DNA of 64,000 nucleotides, taken from Actinoallomurus bryophytorum. GTDB taxonomy: Bacteria > Actinomycetota > Actinomycetes > Streptosporangiales > Streptosporangiaceae. A model generated the notes under the pieces. The model did no database searches. It had not been told where the DNA came from and was given only the letters and a program-made list of their open reading frames with translations. Each line of letters opens with the position of its first letter. Positions within the stretch are counted from its first letter, which is position 1. This document shows, one piece after another, positions 42,540 to 50,412 of this stretch. The stretch lies in the NCBI RefSeq assembly GCF_006716425.1, contig NZ_VFOZ01000001.1, forward strand, positions 4,526,001-4,590,000, given 5' to 3'. The translations under genes were made by a program, and so were the position numbers.

Positions 42540-43475
42540 TTAGGGCCTGGCGGGCGCCGGCCGCGATCGGTGAGGCGCGGCTCGCGGTTGCCGGGGGATG
42601 GGATCAGGGTGGTTGCGGAAACGACCGGGGGCGACACCGTACTCGCGGCGGAACGCGCCGGCGAAGGCGAACTCCGTCGAGTAGCCGACCCGGCGGGCGA
42701 TCGCCGCCAGTGGATCCTCGGTCTGGCGGAGCAGGCGGGCGCCGTAGGCCAGGCGCCAGTGGGTCAGGTACGTGATCGGTGGCTTGCCGACCAGGGCGGT
42801 GAAGCGGCTGCTGAACGGGGTCCGTGACATCCCGGCGACCTTCGCGAGCCGCTGCACCGTCCACGGGTGCTGTGGCCGGCCGTGGATCGCACGCAGCGCG
42901 GCGGCGATGGCCGGGTCGGTGACCGCAGCCCAGTCCGCCGTCCCCTGCCACTGCCGCAGGACGTGCACCAGCATGAGATCGACCAGCGCGGACCGGGTCA
43001 CCCCGTTGCCGGGGCGCGCCTCCGCCACGTCGTCATCGAGAAGGCCGACCAGCGATCGCAGCTCCGGATGGCCCTCGTAGTCGGGCGACACCACGATGAT
43101 GTTCGGCATCGCGTCAAGGAACGGGTGGATCTGACCCCGGTCAAGGCGGTACGCGCCGCAGAGGAACGCGAAATCGGCCGGCCGAGGATCCCACGGCTCG
43201 GCGGTCGTCGTCACGGCGGGCAGGTCCTTGAGCCGGGCGGGGGCATGGCAGAGGCCGTGTTCGGCACCGTTCGGGGCCACGACGACGTCGCCCGGACGCA
43301 GCGCCACCGGCTCGATCCCCTCGGCGACGAGCCAGCCCCGGCCGTGCAGCACGACATGGAAACCGATCCCCGCGAAGCCGGGAAAACGTATACCCCACGC
43401 TCCCGACTCATTGATCCGGCGACCGTTGGCACGTCCGGCACGGACGCTTCCGATGGCTTCGCTGATCACGTCCAC
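42540..43475 (-). CDS. AraC-family transcriptional regulator with cupin sensor
   Basis: A 311-residue regulator. Residues about 15-190 are a cupin domain (GIGFHVVLHGRGWLVAEGIEPVALRPGDVVVAPNGAEHGLCH), and residues 205-300 an AraC double helix-turn-helix (WTVQRLAKVAGMSRTPFSSRFTALVGKPPITYLTHWRLAYGARLL ... AIARRVGYSTEFAFAGAFRREYGVAPGRFR). The GTG at 43475 is chosen because TACCAT lies 6 nt upstream. A Pro/Arg-rich tail follows the HTH. It is divergent from a SnoaL-like gene. Confidence 0.88.
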   Translation of the reverse strand: MDVISEAIGSVRAGRANGRRINESGAWGIRFPGFAGIGFHVVLHGRGWLVAEGIEPVALRPGDVVVAPNGAEHGLCHAPARLKDLPAVTTTAEPWDPRPADFAFLCGAYRLDRGQIHPFLDAMPNIIVVSPDYEGHPELRSLVGLLDDDVAEARPGNGVTRSALVDLMLVHVLRQWQGTADWAAVTDPAIAAALRAIHGRPQHPWTVQRLAKVAGMSRTPFSSRFTALVGKPPITYLTHWRLAYGARLLRQTEDPLAAIARRVGYSTEFAFAGAFRREYGVAPGRFRNHPDPIPRQPRAAPHRSRPAPARP

Positions 43476-43481
43476 GCCCGG

Positions 43482-43487
43482 ATGGTA
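43482..43487 (-). promoter_or_regulatory. Putative -10 box (TACCAT) of leaderless AraC gene
   Basis: TACCAT on the minus strand, 6 nt before the GTG at 43475; no Shine-Dalgarno. Confidence 0.4.
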
Positions 43488-43596
43488 CTCGTGCGGACTC
43501 AGGACACCCGCGTATGCGGCCGGGCCGATCGTGCATGGTGGCGTACGCGCCTGGGCTGGTTCAGTCGATGGAACGCCAGAGACGGGAGAAGGTCCG

Positions 43597-43962
43597 ATGA
43601 CAGGTATGACGGTGGTACTCAACGAACTGCTGAACGAGCGGGACACTCCGGTGGAGGAGGTGATGGCCAGGCATTTCGTCCCTGCCTACCGGCAACGCAC
43701 CGACGGCACATGGGCCGACTGGGCCGAGGTGGCGCGGAATCTCACCCGCATCCGTACCGCGATTCGCTCGGTGAGGATCGAGATGCTGGACGAGCTGACC
43801 GACGGACGCGCCTACGCGGATCGGCATGTACTCACCGTCGAGATGGCCGATGGCACCTCGCAGGTGCGCGAGTCGTACGTGTTCGGCAGCCGCGCGGAGG
43901 ACGGCAGATTCGAGCGGCTGGAGGAGGTCACGCTCGTGACCTCGACCGACGGCTCCCGTTAG
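43597..43962 (+). CDS. SnoaL/NTF2-like small protein
   Basis: A 121-residue protein with the size and pattern of the NTF2-like cone fold (VEEVMARHFVPAYRQRTDGTWADWAEVARNLTRIRTAIRSVRIEMLDELTDGRAYADRHVLTVEMADGTSQVRESYVFG). GGGAG lies 8 nt before the ATG. Such proteins are often cyclases, isomerases or ligand binders; no catalytic residues can be named. It is divergent from the AraC regulator, which may control it. Confidence 0.72.
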   Translation: MTGMTVVLNELLNERDTPVEEVMARHFVPAYRQRTDGTWADWAEVARNLTRIRTAIRSVRIEMLDELTDGRAYADRHVLTVEMADGTSQVRESYVFGSRAEDGRFERLEEVTLVTSTDGSR

Positions 43963-44018
43963 CGGAAGCCGGCCGCCGCCGGAGGAGTCAGGGTGACCGC
44001 CAGGCCGGCCGGTCCGAG

Positions 44019-44024
44019 TAGGGT
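44019..44024 (+). promoter_or_regulatory. Putative -10 box (TAGGGT) of leaderless thioesterase gene
   Basis: TAGGGT, 6 nt, then ATG at 44031; no ribosome site. Confidence 0.45.
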
Positions 44025-44030
44025 CGCCGG

Positions 44031-44495
44031 ATGCCGGAGACGTACGTGAAGAAACTGGAAGTCCGCTGGGACGATGTCGATGTGAACGGGCATCTGCGGA
44101 ACACCCGGTATCTGGAGTATGCCAATCACGCCCGCATCGCCTATTTCCAGCAGTCAGGCTGGGACGCACGCCGATTTCTCGGCGCCGAGGTCGGCCCCGT
44201 CCTGCTCTCCGACGAGATCCGTTACCGGCGCGAGGTCTTCCTGGCCGAAGAGGTCGAGGTGACATGCCAGGTGACCGGCCTGTCCGCCGACGGCGCACGA
44301 TGGGAGATGCGCCACGAAGTACGACGGGCCGACGGGAGCACGGCGGCGACCGTCCTGTCCCGCGGTGGGTGGATGGGCAAGCGCACCCGCAGACTGACGG
44401 CGCCGCCCGCCGAGCTCATCGCGGTCGTCGACGCCATCCGGTCCGAAGACTGCGAGCTCATCGAGGCCTCCACGGCCGAGGCGGGGGCGAGCTGA
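44031..44495 (+). CDS. Acyl-CoA thioesterase (4HBT hotdog fold)
   Basis: A 154-residue hotdog-fold protein. KKLEVRWDDVDVNGHLRNTRYLEYANHARIAYFQQSGWD carries the Asp-His-containing catalytic loop of 4-hydroxybenzoyl-CoA thioesterase-like proteins. It hydrolyses an acyl-CoA or acyl-ACP thioester; substrate unknown. It ends 44 nt before the convergent Nudix gene. Confidence 0.85.
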   Translation: MPETYVKKLEVRWDDVDVNGHLRNTRYLEYANHARIAYFQQSGWDARRFLGAEVGPVLLSDEIRYRREVFLAEEVEVTCQVTGLSADGARWEMRHEVRRADGSTAATVLSRGGWMGKRTRRLTAPPAELIAVVDAIRSEDCELIEASTAEAGAS

Positions 44496-44538
44496 GAAAG
44501 GGTCCTCGGTCCGTACGGCGCATTTATCACGGGCGACC

Positions 44539-45039
44539 TCAGGCGACCGGTTGGCCGTTCTCCAGCGAGATCGCCGTTTGTGTCGCCATCGCGTCCAGGC
44601 AGGCGGCTATGCGGCGGCCGAGCAGTGCGCCGGCCCGTTCGGAGACCCGTTCCGGCTCGACGAAAGCGTACGAGGCGAGTTCGTCGGCGGGGAGCCGGAT
44701 GGCCCTGATGTCGTCGGGTGTCAGGACTCCGCCGTCGTAGACGAGCATCAGTCCTTCGGTCCGTTCGGGCCGTGGCGGCACCCAGTCGATCGCCAGCACC
44801 CGTCCGACCGGCCGGTCCAGGCCGAGTTCCTCGAACACCTCGCGGCGGCACGCGGCCGTCGGTGACTCGTTCTCCTCGACGATGCCGCCCGGGATCTCCC
44901 ATGTCGGCTTGTACGTCGGCTCGACCAGCAGCACGTGGCCGGCCGCGTCCCGGAACAGCGCACCCGCGGCCATGCGCTTACGTGCCAGTGACGCCAGGTA
45001 CTGATCAGTCGACGAGACCGCTGGACTGCCAGAACTCAT
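44539..45039 (-). CDS. Nudix hydrolase
   Basis: A 166-residue protein with a complete Nudix box, GGIVEENESPTAACRREVFEELGL, which binds Mg2+ and hydrolyses a nucleoside diphosphate linked to another moiety. The rest follows the usual alpha-beta-alpha fold. TAGCCT lies 6 nt before the ATG with no ribosome site, suggesting a leaderless mRNA. Substrate not predictable; ADP-ribose or oxidised nucleotides are common. Confidence 0.9.
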   Translation of the reverse strand: MSSGSPAVSSTDQYLASLARKRMAAGALFRDAAGHVLLVEPTYKPTWEIPGGIVEENESPTAACRREVFEELGLDRPVGRVLAIDWVPPRPERTEGLMLVYDGGVLTPDDIRAIRLPADELASYAFVEPERVSERAGALLGRRIAACLDAMATQTAISLENGQPVA

Positions 45040-45045
45040 CTCGCG

Positions 45046-45051
45046 AGGCTA
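45046..45051 (-). promoter_or_regulatory. Putative -10 box (TAGCCT) of leaderless Nudix gene
   Basis: TAGCCT on the minus strand followed by 6 nt and the ATG at 45039. Confidence 0.45.
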
Positions 45052-45081
45052 CGGGAAGATCCCGGAGCGTTCCGAACCGAA

Positions 45082-46344
45082 TTACTTCGAGACAGGCCCC
45101 AGGTCCCTGTCCCGGCCGAAGAGGTGGACCGGAAGCGCGACGTGGCCGTTGCCGAGGATGCTGGACACCGGTTCGAGCTCGGCCGCGGGCACGGCGAGGC
45201 GTACGGAAGGGAACCGCGCGAAGAGGCCGCCGACTGCGGTGGCACCCTCGGCCCGTGCCAGCGGGGCTCCGAGGCAGAAGTGCACTCCGTGCCCGAACGC
45301 GAGGTGTGACTTGTCCGCCCGTGTCACGTCGAACCGGCCGGCGGACTCGCCCTGGTGTTTCGGATGATTGCTCGCGGCGCCGAACGCGGGCAGGATCGCC
45401 TCGCCCTCGCGGATCGTCCCGCCCGGCACGGCAATGTCCTCGACCGCGTAGCGCATGGGCATGTGGCTGACGGGTGCGGCGAAGCGCAGCGTCTCCTCGA
45501 CGACGTCATCCCAGGTGGCCCGGCCCTCCCGTACGTGGGCGAGCTGTGCCGGGTCGGCCAGCAGCGCGGTGATGGCCGAGTCGATGAGGTTCACGGTCGT
45601 CTCGTAGCCGGCGGCGGTCACCAGGAGGAGGGTGTCGATCAGCTCCCGTTCCGTCAGCGCGGTCCCGCCGCTCTCGTCGTCCCGCGTGGCGATCAGGGTG
45701 CTGGTCATGTCGTCGGCGGGCTGGGCGCGCTTGATCCGGACGAGTTCGTCCAGCATCGCATAGACGTCCCCGGTGGCGGCGATCGCCTCTTCGAGCGTCG
45801 CGGTGGTGTTCCAGATCCGGTCGATGGTCTCCTTGAACCGGGCGCGCATCTCATGCGGAATGCCGAGAAGGTCGCTGATCACGCGGACCGGCAACTGGAC
45901 CGCGTACGCCGCTCGCAGGTCGACCGTCCCCTCGGCATCGGCGAGGCCGTCGAGGAGGTCGGCGGTGTTCCGTTCGACCGAGGGGATCAGCGCTTCGAGC
46001 CTGCGCGCGATGAACGCCGAAGAGACCAGGCGACGCAGCCGCCGATGGGCCTTACCGTACGCCGTGAACATGTTGTCGACGGATACTTGCAGGTAGAGCG
46101 GCCATTTCCCGACGATCTCGCCCTCGATGAAGCGCGGCCAGTGCTGTCGTGGATCCTTCGACACGCGACGGTCCGCCAGCAGGCGTGAGAGCAGGTCGGG
46201 GTCGGCCACCGCCCACGCACGCTCGCCGAGAATGTCGACGAGGACCGGTCCCTCGGCCGCGTGCAGGATCTTCTCCTCCGCGGCTCGTCGCCGCGCGGTC
46301 GGGTCGAGGACCAGCGGTTCGTGACCGGTTGCTTCGGTTTCCAC
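45082..46344 (-). CDS. Cytochrome P450
   Basis: A 420-residue P450. The I-helix oxygen-binding motif is AAGYETTVNL, the K-helix ExxR is EETLRFAAP, and the haem loop FGHGVHFCLGAPLAR has the axial Cys. Length and motifs fit soluble actinomycete P450s (CYP107-like). The GTG at 46344 with GGGGA about 7 nt upstream is preferred to the longer open frame. No ferredoxin gene is adjacent. It could hydroxylate a secondary metabolite or xenobiotic. Confidence 0.92.
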   Translation of the reverse strand: METEATGHEPLVLDPTARRRAAEEKILHAAEGPVLVDILGERAWAVADPDLLSRLLADRRVSKDPRQHWPRFIEGEIVGKWPLYLQVSVDNMFTAYGKAHRRLRRLVSSAFIARRLEALIPSVERNTADLLDGLADAEGTVDLRAAYAVQLPVRVISDLLGIPHEMRARFKETIDRIWNTTATLEEAIAATGDVYAMLDELVRIKRAQPADDMTSTLIATRDDESGGTALTERELIDTLLLVTAAGYETTVNLIDSAITALLADPAQLAHVREGRATWDDVVEETLRFAAPVSHMPMRYAVEDIAVPGGTIREGEAILPAFGAASNHPKHQGESAGRFDVTRADKSHLAFGHGVHFCLGAPLARAEGATAVGGLFARFPSVRLAVPAAELEPVSSILGNGHVALPVHLFGRDRDLGPVSK

Positions 46345-46544
46345 AGCACATCCCCGTGGCGCGGTAGGCGAGGCCGCCGGCTGCGCGGCCGTCCGCCACC
46401 CTGCCCCGGACGAAGAGGACCGTCCAGTCCAATCCGGCTGGTTTCCGGTTACGTAGTACTTACGTCCTGTTGCGCACCGGCCGAATGCGGCGTGGACCAT
46501 GATCGATCGGTCCCTCGACGCGTTCCACCGGCACGGCGGGTCAC

Positions 46545-46550
46545 TACCGT
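46545..46550 (+). promoter_or_regulatory. Putative -10 box (TACCGT) of leaderless methyltransferase gene
   Basis: TACCGT, 6 nt, then ATG at 46557. Confidence 0.4.
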
Positions 46551-46556
46551 GGGGAC

Positions 46557-47330
46557 ATGGACGCATCTCCCGACACCCCTGCGGACGTCACCGCGCGCCG
46601 GGCGTCGTCGTTCGGCGGGCAGGCCGCCGCCTACGCCGCCGAGCGGCCCGACTATCCCGATGCCGCGATCCGGTGGGCGCTCGAACCCGTCGAGGCCCGT
46701 ACGCCCCTGCGCGTCCTCGACCTGGCCGCCGGCACCGGCAAGCTGACCGAGGGCCTGCTGCGTACGCGCGCGGAGGTCGTGGCCGTCGAGCCGGACCAGG
46801 CGATGCTCGCCGAGCTCCACCGGTTCCTTCCCGGCGTACGGGCGCTGGCGGGCACCGCCGAGCGGATTCCCCTCGGCGACGCGTCGGTGGACGCGGTCGT
46901 CGTCGGCCAGGCGATCCACTGGTTCGATCCGGAGCGCGCGTTCCCGGAGATCGCACGCGTGCTGACTCCCGGCGGTGTGCTGGCCGGGCTGTGGAACCAC
47001 GAGGACGACCGGGTCCCCTGGGTGAGCGGGCTGCAGGAGGTGTCCCAGAGCGGGGTCGTCTTCAGCCGCTGGCAGGACCGGCCGAGGCTCGAGCCGAGCC
47101 CCGAGTTCCCGGCTCTGGAACACGAGGACTTCCCGAACATCCAGCGGCGCACGGCCGAGTCGATGGCCGGCACCGTCGGGACCCACTCCCACGTACTGGT
47201 CCTGTCCGGCGAGGAGCGCGCCGAGCTGCTCGACCGCGTTCGCCGCTATCTGCGGGAGACCCCGGAGACCGCGAACGGGGAGTTCGACCTGCCCCTGGTC
47301 ACCCAGGCGGTCCGCGGGGTACGGGTCTGA
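46557..47330 (+). CDS. Class I SAM-dependent methyltransferase
   Basis: A 257-residue methyltransferase (methyltransferase type 11). Motif I is LRVLDLAAGTGKLTEGLL, followed by EVVAVEPDQAMLAEL (motif II) and GDASVDAVVVGQAIHWFDPERAFPEIARVLTPGGVLAGLW (motifs II/III). The substrate is not predictable. TACCGT lies 6 nt before the ATG. It is divergent from the P450 gene. Confidence 0.9.
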   Translation: MDASPDTPADVTARRASSFGGQAAAYAAERPDYPDAAIRWALEPVEARTPLRVLDLAAGTGKLTEGLLRTRAEVVAVEPDQAMLAELHRFLPGVRALAGTAERIPLGDASVDAVVVGQAIHWFDPERAFPEIARVLTPGGVLAGLWNHEDDRVPWVSGLQEVSQSGVVFSRWQDRPRLEPSPEFPALEHEDFPNIQRRTAESMAGTVGTHSHVLVLSGEERAELLDRVRRYLRETPETANGEFDLPLVTQAVRGVRV

Positions 47331-47388
47331 CGGCACGGCGGGCGGCCGGTGCGAGGGCCGCCCGCCGCGACGCGAGCGCCGGGGAGGG

Positions 47389-48096
47389 TCAGTCCGAGGT
47401 GCACACGGACCGCAGCGCGACCGTCAGCGCCTTGCGGTGCAGTGCGTCCAGCCGGGACCGGAGCTCCGCGGACGGCTTCGCGTCGAGGAGCAGCGACCGG
47501 CACCTGGCGGTGTCCCCACGGACGTCCTGCGTCGCCTTCAGCCGCTGAATGATCTCGGTGGTGATCTGGTCCAGCTCCGGCCTGACCTCGGTGGCGAGGT
47601 CCGGCCGCTCGCTGGGGCGGAGTTCGGGGTGCTTGGTCCACAGGGCGTACAGACCACGCTGCACGACCTTGTTCGCCTCGATCTGTGCCTGGAAGAAGCG
47701 CACGCTCGCGTCGGGATCGATTCCCTCGCTCGACGCCATGGCGGCCACGGCGTCGAGTTCCTGCTGTTCACGGGCGGGGTCGTCGATCGGCTGGTCGGTG
47801 CCGAACTTCGCCTCGGCGACCTTGTCGCCCAGCAGGATCCGCTGGACGGCGATATCGGCCAGCGGCCCCAGCGCGCCGGCCGAGCCGGGCCGTACGGCGA
47901 TATCGGCCAGCGGCCCCAGCGCGCCGGCCGAGCCGGGCCGTACGGCGGACGGTGCGGAGTGTGGATCGAGGTTCGGAATCGCTGCCTCCGCGGACGAAGG
48001 CGCCAAGGCGACGAGCGTCGCGGCCGCGGCCGTGCCCATCGCGAGCCGGCGCCACCGGAAATCTGAGAAAGCCTCTGTCTGCCTCACGTAATCCAA
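47389..48096 (-). CDS. Secreted chorismate mutase (AroQ-gamma type)
   Basis: A 235-residue protein with an N-terminal signal peptide (LAMGTAAAATLVALAPSSAEAA). The catalytic helix region ILLGDKVAEAKFGTDQPIDDPAREQQELDAV is the hallmark of the periplasmic AroQ-gamma enzymes, as in the mycobacterial exported mutase; two Cys near the C-terminus (C215 region and SVCTSD) could form the known disulfide. It converts chorismate to prephenate outside the cytoplasm, a reaction of unclear purpose there. The start is uncertain (TTG 48096 or GTG 48087). Residues about 53-84 are an exact 16-residue tandem duplication between signal peptide and catalytic domain. Confidence 0.85.
   Translation of the reverse strand: MDYVRQTEAFSDFRWRRLAMGTAAAATLVALAPSSAEAAIPNLDPHSAPSAVRPGSAGALGPLADIAVRPGSAGALGPLADIAVQRILLGDKVAEAKFGTDQPIDDPAREQQELDAVAAMASSEGIDPDASVRFFQAQIEANKVVQRGLYALWTKHPELRPSERPDLATEVRPELDQITTEIIQRLKATQDVRGDTARCRSLLLDAKPSAELRSRLDALHRKALTVALRSVCTSD
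47850..47945. repeat. Perfect 48-bp tandem duplication inside the chorismate mutase gene
   Basis: Two identical 48-bp units (47850-47897 and 47898-47945) with no mismatch. It encodes VRPGSAGALGPLADIA twice, in frame. Perfect identity suggests a recent event. Confidence 0.95.
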
Positions 48097-48127
48097 GTAT
48101 CGATGCTCACGGACGGGCCTCGCGGGC

Positions 48128-48838
48128 TCACATGGCGGGCAGCGGAGCGGCGGCGGCCGCGACCAGGGCGGTGAACACCCCGACCTCCTCGTCGGCCTCC
48201 GGGTGCCACTGCACGCCGACCGTGAAGGGGTGGCCCTCCAGCTCCACCGCCTCGATCAGCCCGTCGTCCGACCACGCGCACGGGGTCAGGCCCGTGCCCA
48301 GCCGGTCGATCGCCTGGTGGTGGAGGCTCGAGACCTCCAGCGTCGTACGGGTCAGGGCGCGGGACAGGACGCAGCGCGGGTTCAGGTGCACGTCGTGACG
48401 CGTGAAGACCCCGTCGCCGCCCGAATGCCTCTCATGGCCCACCACGTCCGGTACGTGCTGGTGGAGCGTGCCACCGAGGGCCACGTTGAGGAGCTGTAGC
48501 CCGCGGCAGATGCCCAGGATCGGCAGGCGCTGCTGGAGCGCCTCCTCGATGAGGGCCATCTCGGCATCGTCGCGCACGAGGTTGACCCGGTTGTTCTTCG
48601 GATGGGGGATCGCCCCGTACCGCATCGGATCCAGGTCACCGCCGCCGACGAGCAGCAGCCCGTCGAGCCGGGCCAGGACGCCCGCGATGTCCGGGACGGC
48701 CGGCAGGATCACCGGCGTGGCCCCCGCACCGAGGACCTTGTCGAGATAACGCTGGGGCACGACGCTGGCGGGCATGTCCCATGCCGCCCAGCGGGCCCGT
48801 TCGGCGTACGAGGTCACGCCGATCACCGGTCTGCTCAC
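48128..48838 (-). CDS. Class-I glutamine amidotransferase, gamma-glutamyl-GABA hydrolase type (copy 1)
   Basis: A 236-residue enzyme of the PuuD/YvdE type. PVIGVTSYAERARWAAWDMPAS opens it; the nucleophile Cys is in ILGICRGLQLLNVALGG and the His-Glu pair in VGVQWHPEADEEVG. PuuD hydrolyses gamma-glutamyl-GABA to glutamate and GABA. A second copy follows the same plan immediately upstream on the strand. It lies 72 nt downstream of that copy, so it probably belongs to the same transcript, though the gap leaves room for a separate promoter. Confidence 0.88.
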   Translation of the reverse strand: MSRPVIGVTSYAERARWAAWDMPASVVPQRYLDKVLGAGATPVILPAVPDIAGVLARLDGLLLVGGGDLDPMRYGAIPHPKNNRVNLVRDDAEMALIEEALQQRLPILGICRGLQLLNVALGGTLHQHVPDVVGHERHSGGDGVFTRHDVHLNPRCVLSRALTRTTLEVSSLHHQAIDRLGTGLTPCAWSDDGLIEAVELEGHPFTVGVQWHPEADEEVGVFTALVAAAAAPLPAM

Positions 48839-48910
48839 GGAAACCGATAAAAGCGTGACACGCCGTCACACCGGGACCAGATGATTTTTGTGTGACCGTA
48901 ACTTGACCCT

Positions 48911-49609
48911 TCAGTGACCCCGGGCCGCGTCGACCAGCGCCGAGAGGAGCGACACGTCCGCGTCGGCCTCCGGGTGCCACTGCACGCCCAGCGCGAACGG
49001 ACGGTCCTCGACCTCGACGGCCTCGACCAGGCCGTCGTCCGACCACGACGTCGCGGTCAGCCCGGTGCCCAGCCGGTCGACGGCCTGGTGGTGGTAGTGC
49101 GCGACCGTGACCGTCTCCGCGCCCAGCGCCTTGGCGAGCCGGGAGGACGGCGCGACCGTGACCGGAAACCGGTGATAGCGCCCCGGCGTCGGGCAGTGCC
49201 GGTCGTGGCCGACCACGTCCGGCACGTGCTGGTGGAGCGTTCCGCCCAGAGCCACGTTGAGCACCTGCGCGCCCCGGCAGATGCCGAGGAACGGCAGGTC
49301 ACGCGCGAGCGCGGCACGCACCAGCGCGAGCTCCGCGGAGTCGCGGAAGTCCCGGACATGGCCGGTACGCGGACGCGGCGCGGCCCCGTACGTCGTGGGG
49401 TCCATGTCGCCGCCGCCGGCCACGATCAGCGCGTCAAGCCGGGGGAGCACCGAGGACGGGTCCCCGGCCGGCGGCAGCACCACGGGTTGCCCGCCGGCCT
49501 GGACGATCTGTGAGACGTACGCGTGCGGCAGCAGCGTGGCCGGCATGTCCCAGACGGTGAACCGGGCCTGCTCGACGTACGCCGTGATGCCGATGACGGG
49601 CGCGCTCAC
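48911..49609 (-). CDS. Class-I glutamine amidotransferase, gamma-glutamyl-GABA hydrolase type (copy 2)
   Basis: A 232-residue paralogue of the neighbouring gene, with Cys in FLGICRGAQVLNVALGGTLHQHVPDVVGHD and His-Glu in LGVQWHPEADADVS. It starts GVITAYVEQARFTVWDMPATLLP. GTG start overlaps the SDR stop by 4 nt, so it is firmly part of the gamma-glutamyl operon. The duplication suggests either two gamma-glutamyl substrates or gene dosage. Confidence 0.88.
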   Translation of the reverse strand: MSAPVIGITAYVEQARFTVWDMPATLLPHAYVSQIVQAGGQPVVLPPAGDPSSVLPRLDALIVAGGGDMDPTTYGAAPRPRTGHVRDFRDSAELALVRAALARDLPFLGICRGAQVLNVALGGTLHQHVPDVVGHDRHCPTPGRYHRFPVTVAPSSRLAKALGAETVTVAHYHHQAVDRLGTGLTATSWSDDGLVEAVEVEDRPFALGVQWHPEADADVSLLSALVDAARGH

Positions 49610-50373
49610 CCGACCGGGGTCACGTACGCGCCGGAGATCCCGCCGTCCACCAGGAACTCCGAAGCCGTGATGAACGACGCGTCGTCACTGGCCAGGAACG
49701 CCACCGCGGCGGCGATCTCGGTCGCCTCGGCGAACCGCCCCACCGGGATGTGCACCAGCCGCCGCGCCGCGCGCTCGGGGTCCTTGGCGAACAGCTCCTG
49801 CAGCAGCGGGGTGTTCACCGGCCCCGGGCACAGGGCGTTCACCCGGATGCCCTCGCGGGCGAACTGCACGCCCAACTCGCGCGACATCGCGAGCACGCCG
49901 CCCTTGGAGGCGGTGTAGGAGATCTGGGAGGTCGCCGCGCCCATCACCGCCACGAAGGAGGCGGTGTTGATGATCGAGCCACGCCCCTGCGATCGCATGT
50001 ACGGGATGACGTACTTGCAGCACAGGTACACGCTGGTCAGGTTGACCTCCTGCACGCGACGCCAGGCGTCGAGACCGGTCGTGAGGATCGAGTCGTCCTC
50101 GGGAGGGGAGATCCCGGCGTTGTTGAAGGCGATGTCGACCGAGCCGTACGCCTGATGGGCGAAGGAGTACATCTCCCGCACATCGTCCTCGCTGGTGACG
50201 TCGGCACGGACGAACAGCCCGCCGACCTCCTCCGCGACGCCCGTACCGGTCGTCTCGTCGAGGTCGGCGATGACGACCCTCGCGCCCTCCTGGGCGAAAC
50301 GCCGCGCGGTCGCCAGCCCGATGCCGCTGGCACCCCCGGTGACGACCGCGACGCGGTCCTGCAGGCGCTGCAT
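49606..50373 (-). CDS. Short-chain dehydrogenase/reductase in amine-catabolism operon
   Basis: A 255-residue classical SDR: TGGASGIGLATARRFAQEGARVVIAD is the cofactor site (Asp after the second strand favours NAD), NNAG is present, and YTASKGG with the preceding Ser gives the catalytic triad. GGAGGG precedes the ATG. Between the aldehyde dehydrogenase and the amidotransferase in one operon; it may oxidise an alcohol or ketone intermediate. In the classical polyamine Puu pathway no SDR is needed, so its substrate is open. Confidence 0.88.
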   Translation of the reverse strand: MQRLQDRVAVVTGGASGIGLATARRFAQEGARVVIADLDETTGTGVAEEVGGLFVRADVTSEDDVREMYSFAHQAYGSVDIAFNNAGISPPEDDSILTTGLDAWRRVQEVNLTSVYLCCKYVIPYMRSQGRGSIINTASFVAVMGAATSQISYTASKGGVLAMSRELGVQFAREGIRVNALCPGPVNTPLLQELFAKDPERAARRLVHIPVGRFAEATEIAAAVAFLASDDASFITASEFLVDGGISGAYVTPVG

Positions 50374-50412
50374 TGACCCTCCGATTCGATGAGTGACGAA
50401 AGACGAAAGACG

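Noticed and set aside
48855-48869. GTGAC ACGCC GTCAC inverted repeat between the two amidotransferases
   Set aside because: Short and GC-rich; such repeats are expected by chance and it lies in a coupled gene context.
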